From Geminicoccus sp036263595 (GTDB taxonomy: Bacteria > Pseudomonadota > Alphaproteobacteria > Geminicoccales > Geminicoccaceae): a DNA stretch of 37,305 nucleotides. Position 1 is the first letter of the stretch. Every line of letters starts with the position of its first letter. Shown here in pieces: positions 30,149 to 37,305 of the stretch. The stretch is from the NCBI RefSeq assembly GCF_036263595.1, contig NZ_DATAGQ010000153.1:1-37305 (forward strand). The letters run 5' to 3'. The notes under the pieces are model-generated. The model saw nothing but the letters and a program-made list of their open reading frames with translations, searched no databases and was not told where the DNA came from. Both the position numbers and the translations under genes were made by a program.

Positions 30149-32095
30149 TCAGCCTTTGATCGAGCCGGACAGCATGCCGCTGACCAGCCAGCGCTGGAAC
30201 AGCAAGGCGATCACCACCGGCGGGATGACGGCCAGCACCGAGGCCGCGAACATGGGCCCGTAGTCATAGAAGCGAAGCTGGACCAGGAAGCCCGCGATGA
30301 TCACCGGGATGGTCTGCGCGTTCGGCGTGCCGGTCAGGATGAGCGCGAAGATGAACTCGTTCCAGCTGACCAGGAAGCAGAAGATCCCGGCCGCCACCAG
30401 CCCCGGCAGCGACACCGGCAGCACGATCTTCCAGATCGCCTTCATCCGCGAGCAGCCATCCACCAGCGCCGCCTTCTCCAGGTTCGGCGGCAGGCCCTCG
30501 AAATAGCCCTTCATCATCCAGGTCGAGAGCGGCAGGATCAGCGAGCAGTAGGCGATCACCAGACCGGTCCTGGTGTCGAGCAGTCCCAGCGTCTTGAAGA
30601 CGAGGAAGAAGGGCAGGATCAGGGCCAGCGACGGCGTCATCCGGGTCAGCATCAGCGCCCAGAGCGTGCTCCCCATCAGCCGGCTCCGGCCTGAGCGCGC
30701 ATAGGCATAGCCGGCAAGGCCGCCCAGGATCAGGTTCACGACCGTCACCGCCACCGCGACCACGAAGCTGTTCCAGATGCCGAACGGCACGCGCGAGGCC
30801 TGTACGCTGGACTGCCCGCCCGTTGCGGTGTCGGGGAACAGCACGTAGCGGAAGTTCTCCAGCGTCAGCGGCCCCGGTACGACCGTCGCCGGCTGGCGCA
30901 CGAGGTCGGCCGAGCCCTGCAGGCTCATGATGACCAGCCAGGCGAACGGCACGAACGACCAGACGAAGATCAGGATGATCACCGTCCACATCCCTATCGT
31001 GCCGAGGATGCGCCGGACCCGTGGCGAGAAGGTCGCGCGCGGGGTGAAGGCCGGCAGCCGCGCCAGCTTCGAGCGCGTGTGCCGCACACCCTGCAGCACC
31101 GCGTGCTTCAGGTCGCTGGGATCGGACGGCTCGGTGGTGCCGGCCGCGACGAGGGCCTTCGTCCCCGCTGACGTCGGGAAGAACAGCTTCAGGTAGAACC
31201 AGGCCAGCACCAGGCACAGGATGGTCAGCACGTAGAGGATGGCCGCTCCTTCGCCCATCCGCATGAACTGGAAGGCATAGGCGTAGCCCATCCACGAGAA
31301 CACGGTGGTGGCGCTGCCGGGCCCGCCCTTGGTCATCGTCCAGAACAGGTCGAAGGCCATGATCGAGTTGATCGTGGTCAGAATCATGATCAGAAGCAGC
31401 ATCGGCCGGAGCCACGGCACCGTGATCTTGAAGAACCGGGTGAACGGCCCCGCCCCGTCGATCAGCGCTGCCCGGTGCAGATTGTCCGGCATGGACTGCA
31501 GCCCGGCCAGGATCAGCAGGGCGGTGAGCGGCGCCTGGTTCCAGACATGGACCAGCGCCACGATCCCGAACGCCGTCGTGCCGTTGCCGAGCCATGGAAT
31601 GGCGGTGTTGCTCAGCCCGAGGTCGAGCAGCAGCCCGTTCAGCGGTCCATACGACCCGTCGAAGATCCAGCCCCAGAGTACGCCCACCGTGACCGGCGCC
31701 ATCGCCCAGGGGATCAGCACGACCGAGCGCATCAGTGCGCGCCCGGGAAAACGCATGTTGAGGACCAGCGCCATCCCCATGCCCAGCACCAGCCCCGCCA
31801 CGACCGTAATCACGGCGAAGCTGGCGGTGCGCATCAGGGCAGCGATGAAGTCCGGCTGCGGGATGATCGAGGTGTAGTTGCCGAGCCCGACAAAGATCCA
31901 CTTGCGCGTCAGCATGTTGATGCGGTGCAGGCTGAGCGCCAGCGAATAGATCAGCGGCAGGCCGATCACGAGGAACACGACCAGCAGCGTCGGGAAACTG
32001 AGGAAGAACGGCAGCCAGTCCCGCTTGTCCTTGCGGGGCGGAGCTGCCGCCCGGCTGTCGCCTAATGTAAGATCGTGCGCCGTCGTGACCGCCAC
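30149..32095 (-). CDS. Fused CUT1 ABC permease (MalF/UgpA-like plus MalG/UgpE-like in one chain)
   Basis: A 648-residue membrane protein that joins both permease subunits of a carbohydrate importer. Residues 1–305 match a MalF/UgpA-type subunit, with an EAA coupling loop at about 207–231 (LHRAALIDGAG, then KITVPWLRP). Residues 366–648 match a MalG/UgpE-type subunit, with its own EAA loop at about 539–563 (LEKAALVDGCSR, then KIVLPVSLPG). A hydrophilic linker of ~55 residues (309–365) lies between them. No stop codon or start lies in the join, so this is a true fusion in this sequence. Normal CUT1 systems have two genes. GTG 32095 is preceded by GGAG in the last codons of the binding-protein gene. 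Confidence 0.88.
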   Translation of the reverse strand: MAVTTAHDLTLGDSRAAAPPRKDKRDWLPFFLSFPTLLVVFLVIGLPLIYSLALSLHRINMLTRKWIFVGLGNYTSIIPQPDFIAALMRTASFAVITVVAGLVLGMGMALVLNMRFPGRALMRSVVLIPWAMAPVTVGVLWGWIFDGSYGPLNGLLLDLGLSNTAIPWLGNGTTAFGIVALVHVWNQAPLTALLILAGLQSMPDNLHRAALIDGAGPFTRFFKITVPWLRPMLLLIMILTTINSIMAFDLFWTMTKGGPGSATTVFSWMGYAYAFQFMRMGEGAAILYVLTILCLVLAWFYLKLFFPTSAGTKALVAAGTTEPSDPSDLKHAVLQGVRHTRSKLARLPAFTPRATFSPRVRRILGTIGMWTVIILIFVWSFVPFAWLVIMSLQGSADLVRQPATVVPGPLTLENFRYVLFPDTATGGQSSVQASRVPFGIWNSFVVAVAVTVVNLILGGLAGYAYARSGRSRLMGSTLWALMLTRMTPSLALILPFFLVFKTLGLLDTRTGLVIAYCSLILPLSTWMMKGYFEGLPPNLEKAALVDGCSRMKAIWKIVLPVSLPGLVAAGIFCFLVSWNEFIFALILTGTPNAQTIPVIIAGFLVQLRFYDYGPMFAASVLAVIPPVVIALLFQRWLVSGMLSGSIKG

Positions 32096-32099
32096 CCGT

Positions 32100-33431
32100 T
32101 CACTCCGGATACATCTGCTTCAGTTCGTCGTACTTGGCCTGCAGCCGGTCGACGAGCTGGTCCTGGCTGGTCTGGCCGCGGAAATAATCCTGCGCCTCGC
32201 CCATCATGTACCAGTCCCATTCCGGGAACCAAACCGACTTGGCGACGTCGCGGGTGGTGCCGGTCTCGTGCTGCTTCCTGGCGACGTCGAGGTCCTTCCA
32301 CTTGGACATCGCCGCGACGACGTCGGGATCCTCCATGACCTCCTTGTGCGCGGAGCCCAGGCCGTAATCGACCGCCCAGCGCTTGGCCACGTGGTACTGC
32401 CCGTCCTTGGCCTTGCCGCCGAAGAACTGCATCAGGTTCCAGACCCGCTCCTCGTCCACGGGGTTGGCGCCCATCTGGTAGGCGGCCGTCCAGAGGAAGG
32501 TCGACCGGGTCTTGCCCGGCATGATCACGTTCTTGCACGCACCCGCGATCTGCGAGGTCTCGGGCGTGTTGAACACCTTCTGGTCGTATTCGTGCACGAC
32601 CATGTAGGTATGGGCACCGGTGGCGAAGTTCGGCACCGATTCGGCCTGGTGCGTGAACACGTCCGGCGGGATCAGGCCTTCTTCATAGGCGGTCCTGTTG
32701 AACTGCAGAACGTCCCTGAACGGCTGGTCGAACACCGGCTGGAAGTTCTCGTCGAAGACCTTGGCGCCCTCCGAGTACCACTGCGAGAACAGGGTCCAGG
32801 ACATCATCGACCAGCCGCGCGCCCAGGCCGCGATATAGGGATACTCGGCGATCTTGTCCGCCTTCAGCTTGCGGCACTGCTCGAGCATCTCTTCCCAGGT
32901 CGCCGGCGGCTGGATCTTCGCCGCCTCCAGGTGCTTCTCGTTGCACACGAAGCTGTTGAAGCCGGTGTAGTAGGGCAGGCCGCCAAGTTCCCCGTTCGGC
33001 AGGGACAGGTTCTTGACGTTGATTGGGTACATCTTGCTCTTGATCTCATCGAGACCAGGCAGCCCGTCTAGGGTCCGGCTCCAGCCCGCCGCGTTCCAGC
33101 GCAGCAGCCGGTCCTCCTCGGAATACATCATGTCGATGTGCTGGCCGCCCATCAGCTTGGTCTCGGCGACCGCATGGTACTCGCCCGGCACCAGCTCGTA
33201 GTTCACGTTCTCGTCGTAGAGCTTTTTGAAGGTCTCGACGTTCTCCGCGACGATCTGCGGATTGTACTGCCAGCCGATGAACTGCAGCGGCGTCTCGGGT
33301 GCGGCCTGCGCCCGTCCGGCCAGCCCCGGCAGCGCCATGCTCGCCGCAGCGGCCAGGCCGCCCTTCAGCACGGCACGTCGTCTGGCCAGCAAGGAATCGA
33401 GCGCCTGTCGACGGAAGAGATCGTTGCTCAC
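32100..33431 (-). CDS. CUT1 sugar ABC transporter binding protein with Tat-type signal
   Basis: A 443-residue extracellular solute-binding protein, family 1. The N-terminus has a twin-arginine motif, RRRAVLKGGLAAAASMALPG, then AGRAQA as the likely cleavage site, so Tat export is expected. The mature chain has PPATWEEMLEQCRKL and an SBP_1-type GLPYYTGFNSFVCNEKHLE segment. GTG 33431 follows GGGGGAA at 7 bases; the frame remains open far upstream inside the divergent gene but that part is not this protein. First gene of the 11-gene minus-strand operon. The ligand is unknown; CUT1 proteins bind oligosaccharides, polyols and glycerol-phosphate-like compounds. Confidence 0.88.
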   Translation of the reverse strand: MSNDLFRRQALDSLLARRRAVLKGGLAAAASMALPGLAGRAQAAPETPLQFIGWQYNPQIVAENVETFKKLYDENVNYELVPGEYHAVAETKLMGGQHIDMMYSEEDRLLRWNAAGWSRTLDGLPGLDEIKSKMYPINVKNLSLPNGELGGLPYYTGFNSFVCNEKHLEAAKIQPPATWEEMLEQCRKLKADKIAEYPYIAAWARGWSMMSWTLFSQWYSEGAKVFDENFQPVFDQPFRDVLQFNRTAYEEGLIPPDVFTHQAESVPNFATGAHTYMVVHEYDQKVFNTPETSQIAGACKNVIMPGKTRSTFLWTAAYQMGANPVDEERVWNLMQFFGGKAKDGQYHVAKRWAVDYGLGSAHKEVMEDPDVVAAMSKWKDLDVARKQHETGTTRDVAKSVWFPEWDWYMMGEAQDYFRGQTSQDQLVDRLQAKYDELKQMYPE

Positions 33432-33543
33432 CGGCTTTTCCCCCGAATTTCGCCCGCACGATCGAAGCAAGGCTTCGGCCCCGGGCCACGTGCGCGTCTG
33501 CGGCCCATAGGCATGACCTGCTGAAGGGGCATTTTCCTGGGCT

Positions 33544-33573
33544 GTTTCGTATCGTAAACATTCTTGAGATGTT
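33544..33573. promoter_or_regulatory. Candidate operator region between divergent catabolic units
   Basis: In an AT-rich patch of the 192-bp divergent gap, AACAT (33557–33561), 7 nt, ATGTT (33569–33573) form a perfect inverted repeat. GTTT at 33544–33547 and AAAC at 33556–33559 make an adjoining one, around a CGTATCGTA direct repeat. The nearby XRE-cupin regulator is the likely binder, but no consensus is available to test this. Confidence 0.35.
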
Positions 33574-33623
33574 GGAAACCGGGAAAATTCTGTGGCTCCC
33601 GGCTCACTTCCCTGGAGGACGGC

Positions 33624-34775
33624 TTGTTCGATCTGATTTTGAGGAACGGCCGCGTCCTCGATCCCGGCCAGGGCATCGACCGGATCGCCGACATCGGCTT
33701 TCGTGACGGCAAGGTAGCCGCCGTCGAGCCGGGCCTGCCGGTCGAGGCTGCGAAGGACGTGCAGGATGCCACGGGCCTGATCGTCACCCCCGGCCTGATC
33801 GACCTCCATACCCATGTCTATTGGGGCGGCACTTCCCTGGGCGTTGACGCCGATGCCATCGCGCTGCGCGGCGGCACCACCACCTTCGTGGATGCCGGCA
33901 GTGCCGGCGCCGGCAACTTCGCCGGCTTCCGCCGCCATGTGATCGAGCGCTCGCAGAGCCGGATCCTCTGCTACCTCAACATCTCGTTCGCCGGCATCTA
34001 CGGCTTCTCGAAGAACGTGATGGTCGGCGAGTGCTCGGACATCCGCCTGTGCGACGCCCGCGAGGCGGTGGCCTGCGGCCGCGAGCACAGCGATCTCATC
34101 GTCGGCATGAAGGTGCGCATCGGCCGGATCGCCGGCGGCACCAGCGGCGTGGCGCCGCTCGACATCATGCTCGAAGCCGCCGACCGCCTGCAGCTTCCCT
34201 GCATGACCCATCTCGACTACCCGCCGCCCGGTCGCATCGAGGTGATCCCGCGCCTTCGTCCCGGCGACGTGCTGACCCATTGCTACAAGCCGTTTCCCAA
34301 CGACATCCGCGGGGGCGACGGCCATGTCCGCGCCGAGATCAAGGCGGCGCGCGAGCGCGGCATCATCTTCGACATCGGCCACGGCATGGGTGCCCTCGAC
34401 TACGAAGTCGCCCGCGCCATGATCGCCGAGGGTTTCCTGCCCGACACGATCTCCTCGGACGTCCACACGCTCTGCGTCGACGGCCCGGCCTTCGACCTGC
34501 TGCGCACCCTCTCCAAGTTCATCTGCCTGGGCATGAGCCTGGAGCAGGTCGTCACCGCCGCCACCAGCGCGCCCGCCCGCGCGATCGGCCGCTCGGACCT
34601 GGGTTCGCTCGCCGTGGGTGCCATCGGCGACGCCACGGTCCTGCGGGACCGCAGCGGCAGCTTCGACTATGTGGATTCACTCGGCCGCAGCATGACCGGC
34701 AACCGCCGCCTGTTCTGCCAGGGCCTCGTGCGCGGCGGCATCTGGACGGCCAACGAGGAGCAGGAACTTGCCTGA
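33624..34775 (+). CDS. Amidohydrolase/deacetylase-family metallohydrolase (COG3964-like)
   Basis: A 383-residue metal-dependent hydrolase of the urease-like amidohydrolase superfamily. Metal ligands visible: H62 and H64 in DLHTHVYWG, the probably carboxylated K163 in GMKVRIGR, H196 in THLDYP, H219 in THCYKPF, and the catalytic D279 in SSDVHT. This arrangement matches the 'amidohydrolase/deacetylase' group related to D-aminoacylases and dihydroorotases, members of which cleave amides or esters of D- or R-configured acids. TTG 33624 has GGAGG 6 bases upstream and starts the usual FDLILRNGRVLDP strand. It is the first gene of the plus-strand unit and overlaps the next by 8 nt. Confidence 0.83.
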   Translation: MFDLILRNGRVLDPGQGIDRIADIGFRDGKVAAVEPGLPVEAAKDVQDATGLIVTPGLIDLHTHVYWGGTSLGVDADAIALRGGTTTFVDAGSAGAGNFAGFRRHVIERSQSRILCYLNISFAGIYGFSKNVMVGECSDIRLCDAREAVACGREHSDLIVGMKVRIGRIAGGTSGVAPLDIMLEAADRLQLPCMTHLDYPPPGRIEVIPRLRPGDVLTHCYKPFPNDIRGGDGHVRAEIKAARERGIIFDIGHGMGALDYEVARAMIAEGFLPDTISSDVHTLCVDGPAFDLLRTLSKFICLGMSLEQVVTAATSAPARAIGRSDLGSLAVGAIGDATVLRDRSGSFDYVDSLGRSMTGNRRLFCQGLVRGGIWTANEEQELA

Positions 34776-35883
34776 AGCGACCCTAGCCAACGCGATTGCC
34801 GACACGCCGGCCCTGATGATCGACCGCGCGGCCTTCCAGGCCAACCTTGCGACGATGGCGAGGCTCGCCCGCGAGCGCGGCATCGCCCTGCGGCCGCACG
34901 CCAAGAGCCACAAATCCGTCACTATCGCCAAGGCGCAGATGGAGGCCGGCGCCGTCGGCCAGTGCTGCGCCAAGCTCGGCGAAATCGAGGTGATGGCCGC
35001 TGCCGGGGTACGCGGCCTCCTCCTGACCACGCCCATGCGCGGCGAAGCCAAGATCCGCCGCCTCCAGGACGTGCTGAGGATCGCTCCCGACACGATGATC
35101 GTGGTGGAGGATGTGGCGGCCGTGCAGGACCTTGCCCAGGCGCTCGCCGCGTCCGACCAGCAGCTGGACGTCATGATCGACGTCGATGTCGGCACCCATC
35201 GCACCGGCCTCACCTCGGTCGAGGCCGCCCTGGACGTCGCCCGCGCCATCGCCGCCTCGCCATCGCTGCGGCTCAAGGGCGTGCAGGGCTATGCCGGTCA
35301 CGTCCAGTCGATCCGCGACTATGCCGAGCGCCGCGCCCGCTCGCACGAGGCGCTCTCGATCCTGGGCGGCGTCCGCGATGGCCTGGAGAAGGCCGGCTTC
35401 CCCTGCGCCATCGTCTCCGGCGGCGGGACCGGCACCCACGATTTCGACCACGAGATCGGCGTGCTGAACGAGCTGCAGGTGGGATCCTACCTGTTTTCCG
35501 ATGTCGTCTACGACACCGTCGCGATGACGCCGGATGGGGAAAAGCGCTGGCGGAACTCCCTGTTCGTGGTCACCAGCGTGCTGAGCTCCCAGCACCAGGG
35601 CTTCGCCACCACCGACGCCGGCATCAAGAGCTTCGCCACCGACGGGCCCGCCCCCGTGCTCCATCACGGCGCACCGCAAGGTGCCAGCTACGCCCTGTTC
35701 GGCGACGAGATGGGCCGGGTCATCCTGGCGGATCCGGCAGCACGCCTGCCGATCGGCACCCGCGTCGCCTGCGTCATCCCCCATTGCGACCCGAACGTGA
35801 ACCTGTTCGACCGCTATGTCGTCGTAGAGGGCGGCCAGGTCGTGGACAGCTGGCCGATCGAGGCGCGCGGCAAGGTCGCCTGA
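34768..35883 (+). CDS. DSD1/D-threonine-aldolase-like PLP enzyme (alanine racemase N-terminal fold)
   Basis: A 371-residue fold-type III PLP enzyme. The Schiff-base lysine is K46 in LRPHAKSHKS. PLP phosphate contacts are in SGGGTGTHDFD (217–227), and the metal pair H339/C340 lies in IPHCDPN, as in D-serine dehydratase and D-threonine aldolase, which need a divalent metal. The family splits or dehydrates D-3-hydroxy-amino acids (D-serine, D-threonine, D-3-hydroxyaspartate). Start TTG 34768 overlaps the upstream stop (34773–34775), with GGAG nearby. With the metallohydrolase upstream it fits release and breakdown of a D-hydroxy-amino acid. Confidence 0.87.
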   Translation: MPEATLANAIADTPALMIDRAAFQANLATMARLARERGIALRPHAKSHKSVTIAKAQMEAGAVGQCCAKLGEIEVMAAAGVRGLLLTTPMRGEAKIRRLQDVLRIAPDTMIVVEDVAAVQDLAQALAASDQQLDVMIDVDVGTHRTGLTSVEAALDVARAIAASPSLRLKGVQGYAGHVQSIRDYAERRARSHEALSILGGVRDGLEKAGFPCAIVSGGGTGTHDFDHEIGVLNELQVGSYLFSDVVYDTVAMTPDGEKRWRNSLFVVTSVLSSQHQGFATTDAGIKSFATDGPAPVLHHGAPQGASYALFGDEMGRVILADPAARLPIGTRVACVIPHCDPNVNLFDRYVVVEGGQVVDSWPIEARGKVA

Positions 35884-35900
35884 CCGGAGAGAACGGTGTC

Positions 35901-36572
35901 ATGTCGACCCGAAAGGCCATGCTCGGCCAGGCATTGCGAGCCATCCGCCGCCGTCTCGACCTGACGCTGACGGAGGTCGCCGCCCGCACGGGCATCGCGG
36001 TCTCCACCCTGTCGAAGGTCGAGAACAGCCAGCTCTCGCTCACCTACGACAAGCTCGTGCAGCTGAGCGAAGGCCTGGAGGTCGACATCAGCGCCTTCTT
36101 CGAGACCGACCCGACGGTCCCGGACCGCCTCCACCAGGCGGTGACGGCCAGGCGCAGCATCGCGCGCAAGAACGACGGCCTGCTCGTCCAGACCCCCAAC
36201 TACGACTACCTCTATGTCTGCACCGAGCTGACCCACAAGGCGATGGTGCCGATCATCACCACCATCCGCGCCCGCTCGATCGTCGAGTTTCCCACGCTCA
36301 GCCGCCATGCCGGCGAGGAATTCCTCTACGTCCTGCGCGGGCGCATCATGGTCCATACTGAGTATTACGAGCCGGCCGAACTCGGGACCGGCGAGTCGAT
36401 GTATCTCGACAGCACGATGGGCCACGCCTTCCTGACCGCCATGGGCCCGAAGAGCGCCCAGATCATCAATGTCTGCCACAGCCCGAACGTGGGCCATTTC
36501 CGCAGCCTGCTGGACTTGGCGCGGGCGCAGGCTGGCGAACTGCTCGACGGGGAGAAGCCGGCCACGACCTAG
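35901..36572 (+). CDS. XRE-family regulator with C-terminal cupin
   Basis: A 223-residue transcription factor. Residues 8–62 are an HTH_3 domain (LTLTEVAARTGIAVSTLSKV, recognition helix about 28–38). Residues about 110–200 are a cupin_2 sensor barrel with AGEEFLYVLRGRIMVHTEYY and LGTGESMYLDSTMGHAF. Such regulators sense small metabolites and often control adjacent amino-acid or sugar catabolism genes. ATG 35901 has GGAGAG 9 bases upstream. It is the third gene of the plus-strand unit and most likely controls both divergent units; the effector is unknown. Confidence 0.88.
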   Translation: MSTRKAMLGQALRAIRRRLDLTLTEVAARTGIAVSTLSKVENSQLSLTYDKLVQLSEGLEVDISAFFETDPTVPDRLHQAVTARRSIARKNDGLLVQTPNYDYLYVCTELTHKAMVPIITTIRARSIVEFPTLSRHAGEEFLYVLRGRIMVHTEYYEPAELGTGESMYLDSTMGHAFLTAMGPKSAQIINVCHSPNVGHFRSLLDLARAQAGELLDGEKPATT

Positions 36573-36574
36573 GA

Positions 36575-36598
36575 AGATCCTGCACCGGCAGATCTTTC
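36575..36598 (+). terminator. Hairpin after the XRE-cupin gene
   Basis: AAGAT-C-CTGC (36575–36584) pairs with GCAG-ATCTT (36589–36597) with one bulged C and an ACCG loop; only a short T run follows. It begins 3 bp after the stop at 36572. Confidence 0.45.
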
Positions 36599-36659
36599 AC
36601 CCGCCCGCCGCAACCGTGCCACCCTCGGCCCGTTCTCCTGCCATTGTTGCGAGGACGTG

Positions 36660-37305
36660 ATGCCCGCCAGGAACCATGCACGCGGACGATCCGCTGGCAC
36701 CTATTTTCCCCACCCCATTGCCTGCATCCTGCTGATCATGGCGACGCTGCTCCTGGCCCAGTGGCACGAAGCGAATGCCGCGACCGGTGCGGAGGTGAGG
36801 CGGCTGCAGTGGGACCTGATCTGGACGGGGCACTACGAGGGCACGGCCGACGGCCGGCTCGGGCCCGGCACGCTCGAGGCCATCCGTTCCTTCCAGGCCT
36901 CGCTGGGAGCACCGGAGACCGGCGACCTGTCCGAGGCGCAGTTGGAGCAGCTGTCCGCACAGGCGGCCGCGCTCGAGGCGGACGTGGGATGGACGATCTA
37001 CGAGAACCCCGTGGCGGGCTACCGGATCGGCTATCCCGCGGCCATCCTGCCCGTGGCCCGTTCGCTCGACCCGACCGGCCAGGAGTTTGCCAGCGAGGAC
37101 GGGTCCGTCATGCTGGCCACGATCGTCACCGGTCCCGACAGCGAGGATTCGCTCCGTCGTTCCTATGACCGCATCGTGGCCGACAACGCGGATGGCATCG
37201 CCTACAAGATCTTCAGGCCGACCTGGTTCGCGGTCAGCTATGTGATCGGCGGGTCCGGCTACTACGTCATGTCCAGGCGCAAGCCGGCGGCCACCGCACG
37301 CTACG
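36660..37305 (+). CDS. Exported peptidoglycan-binding-domain protein, 3' end outside window
   Basis: ATG 36660 with GAGGA 4 bases upstream opens a frame that stays open for 215 codons to the window edge. A basic N-terminus and hydrophobic core (about 18–33, IACILLIMATLLLA) form a signal peptide, cleaved near ANA-A41. Residues about 43–95 are a PG_binding_1-like three-helix domain: VRRLQWDLIWTGHYEGTADG, then LGPGTLEAIRSFQASLG. The following region (from 110: WTIYENPVAGYRIGYPAAI) is a separate beta-rich domain seen beside trypsin-like or hydrolase domains in secreted alphaproteobacterial proteins; its continuation is not visible. Probably acts at the cell wall. Confidence 0.78.
   Translation, partial: MPARNHARGRSAGTYFPHPIACILLIMATLLLAQWHEANAATGAEVRRLQWDLIWTGHYEGTADGRLGPGTLEAIRSFQASLGAPETGDLSEAQLEQLSAQAAALEADVGWTIYENPVAGYRIGYPAAILPVARSLDPTGQEFASEDGSVMLATIVTGPDSEDSLRRSYDRIVADNADGIAYKIFRPTWFAVSYVIGGSGYYVMSRRKPAATARY

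Noticed and set aside
32100..34466. Reading the CUT1 binding protein as a 788-residue protein with a long N-terminal extension
   Set aside because: The extension lies opposite the metallohydrolase gene; the GTG at 33431 has a ribosome site and starts directly on a Tat signal peptide.
1..37305. CRISPR arrays, insertion sequences, prophage genes, tRNA or rRNA genes
   Set aside because: I looked for regularly spaced repeats, transposase or integrase motifs, and cloverleaf or conserved rRNA sequence and saw none.

Overview
The window is high-GC DNA of an alphaproteobacterium. The evidence is a complete NepR–PhyR–EcfG general stress response (GSR) locus, which is confined to Alphaproteobacteria, and a cellulose operon with bcsN and bcsK of the kind known from rhizobia and relatives. 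A Rhodospirillales/Geminicoccales-like or Rhizobiales-like host is plausible; the sequence alone does not settle the family. I see no rRNA, tRNA, CRISPR array, insertion sequence or prophage gene.

1–7.6 kb is the stress block: a DUF1328 membrane peptide, nepR, phyR, a membrane HisKA_2-type sensor kinase, ecfG, then a lipid kinase, a helical protein of unknown function, a PRC-barrel protein, a DUF2934 protein and a small 'DTFPASDPPA' protein. Sites matching the EcfG promoter (GGAAC-N16-sGTT) lie before nepR, ecfG and the DUF2934 gene. A perfect one (GGAAC-N16-CGTT) at 111–135 on the minus strand points into a ~90-nt segment that ends in a hairpin plus U-tract, a candidate EcfG-dependent small RNA.

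7.6–12.4 kb holds housekeeping or accessory genes: a class I/II aminotransferase, a GmhA-type sedoheptulose-7-phosphate isomerase, a divergent PCMT-like methyltransferase, a LOG-family protein and a DUF1289 protein with a long C-terminal extension.

12.5–20.5 kb is a compact cellulose operon, bcsN-bcsA-bcsB-bcsZ-bcsK, with no bcsD and no BcsC outer-membrane barrel.

20.5–36.6 kb is a catabolic island of two divergent transcription units. The minus-strand unit has 11 tightly packed genes: a CUT1-type ABC importer whose two permeases are fused into one protein, a GMC oxidoreductase with its small subunit, a D-cysteine-desulfhydrase-like PLP enzyme, a lactonase-like amidohydrolase and a full CUT2 (ribose-type) ABC importer. 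The plus-strand unit carries a deacetylase-type metallohydrolase, a DSD1/D-threonine-aldolase-like PLP enzyme and an XRE-cupin regulator. Together they look like uptake, oxidation to a lactone, lactone hydrolysis and PLP-dependent deamination or cleavage of an amino-bearing sugar acid or D-hydroxy-amino acid; the substrate is not determined.

The window ends inside a secreted peptidoglycan-binding-domain protein (36660 onward) whose 3' end lies outside.
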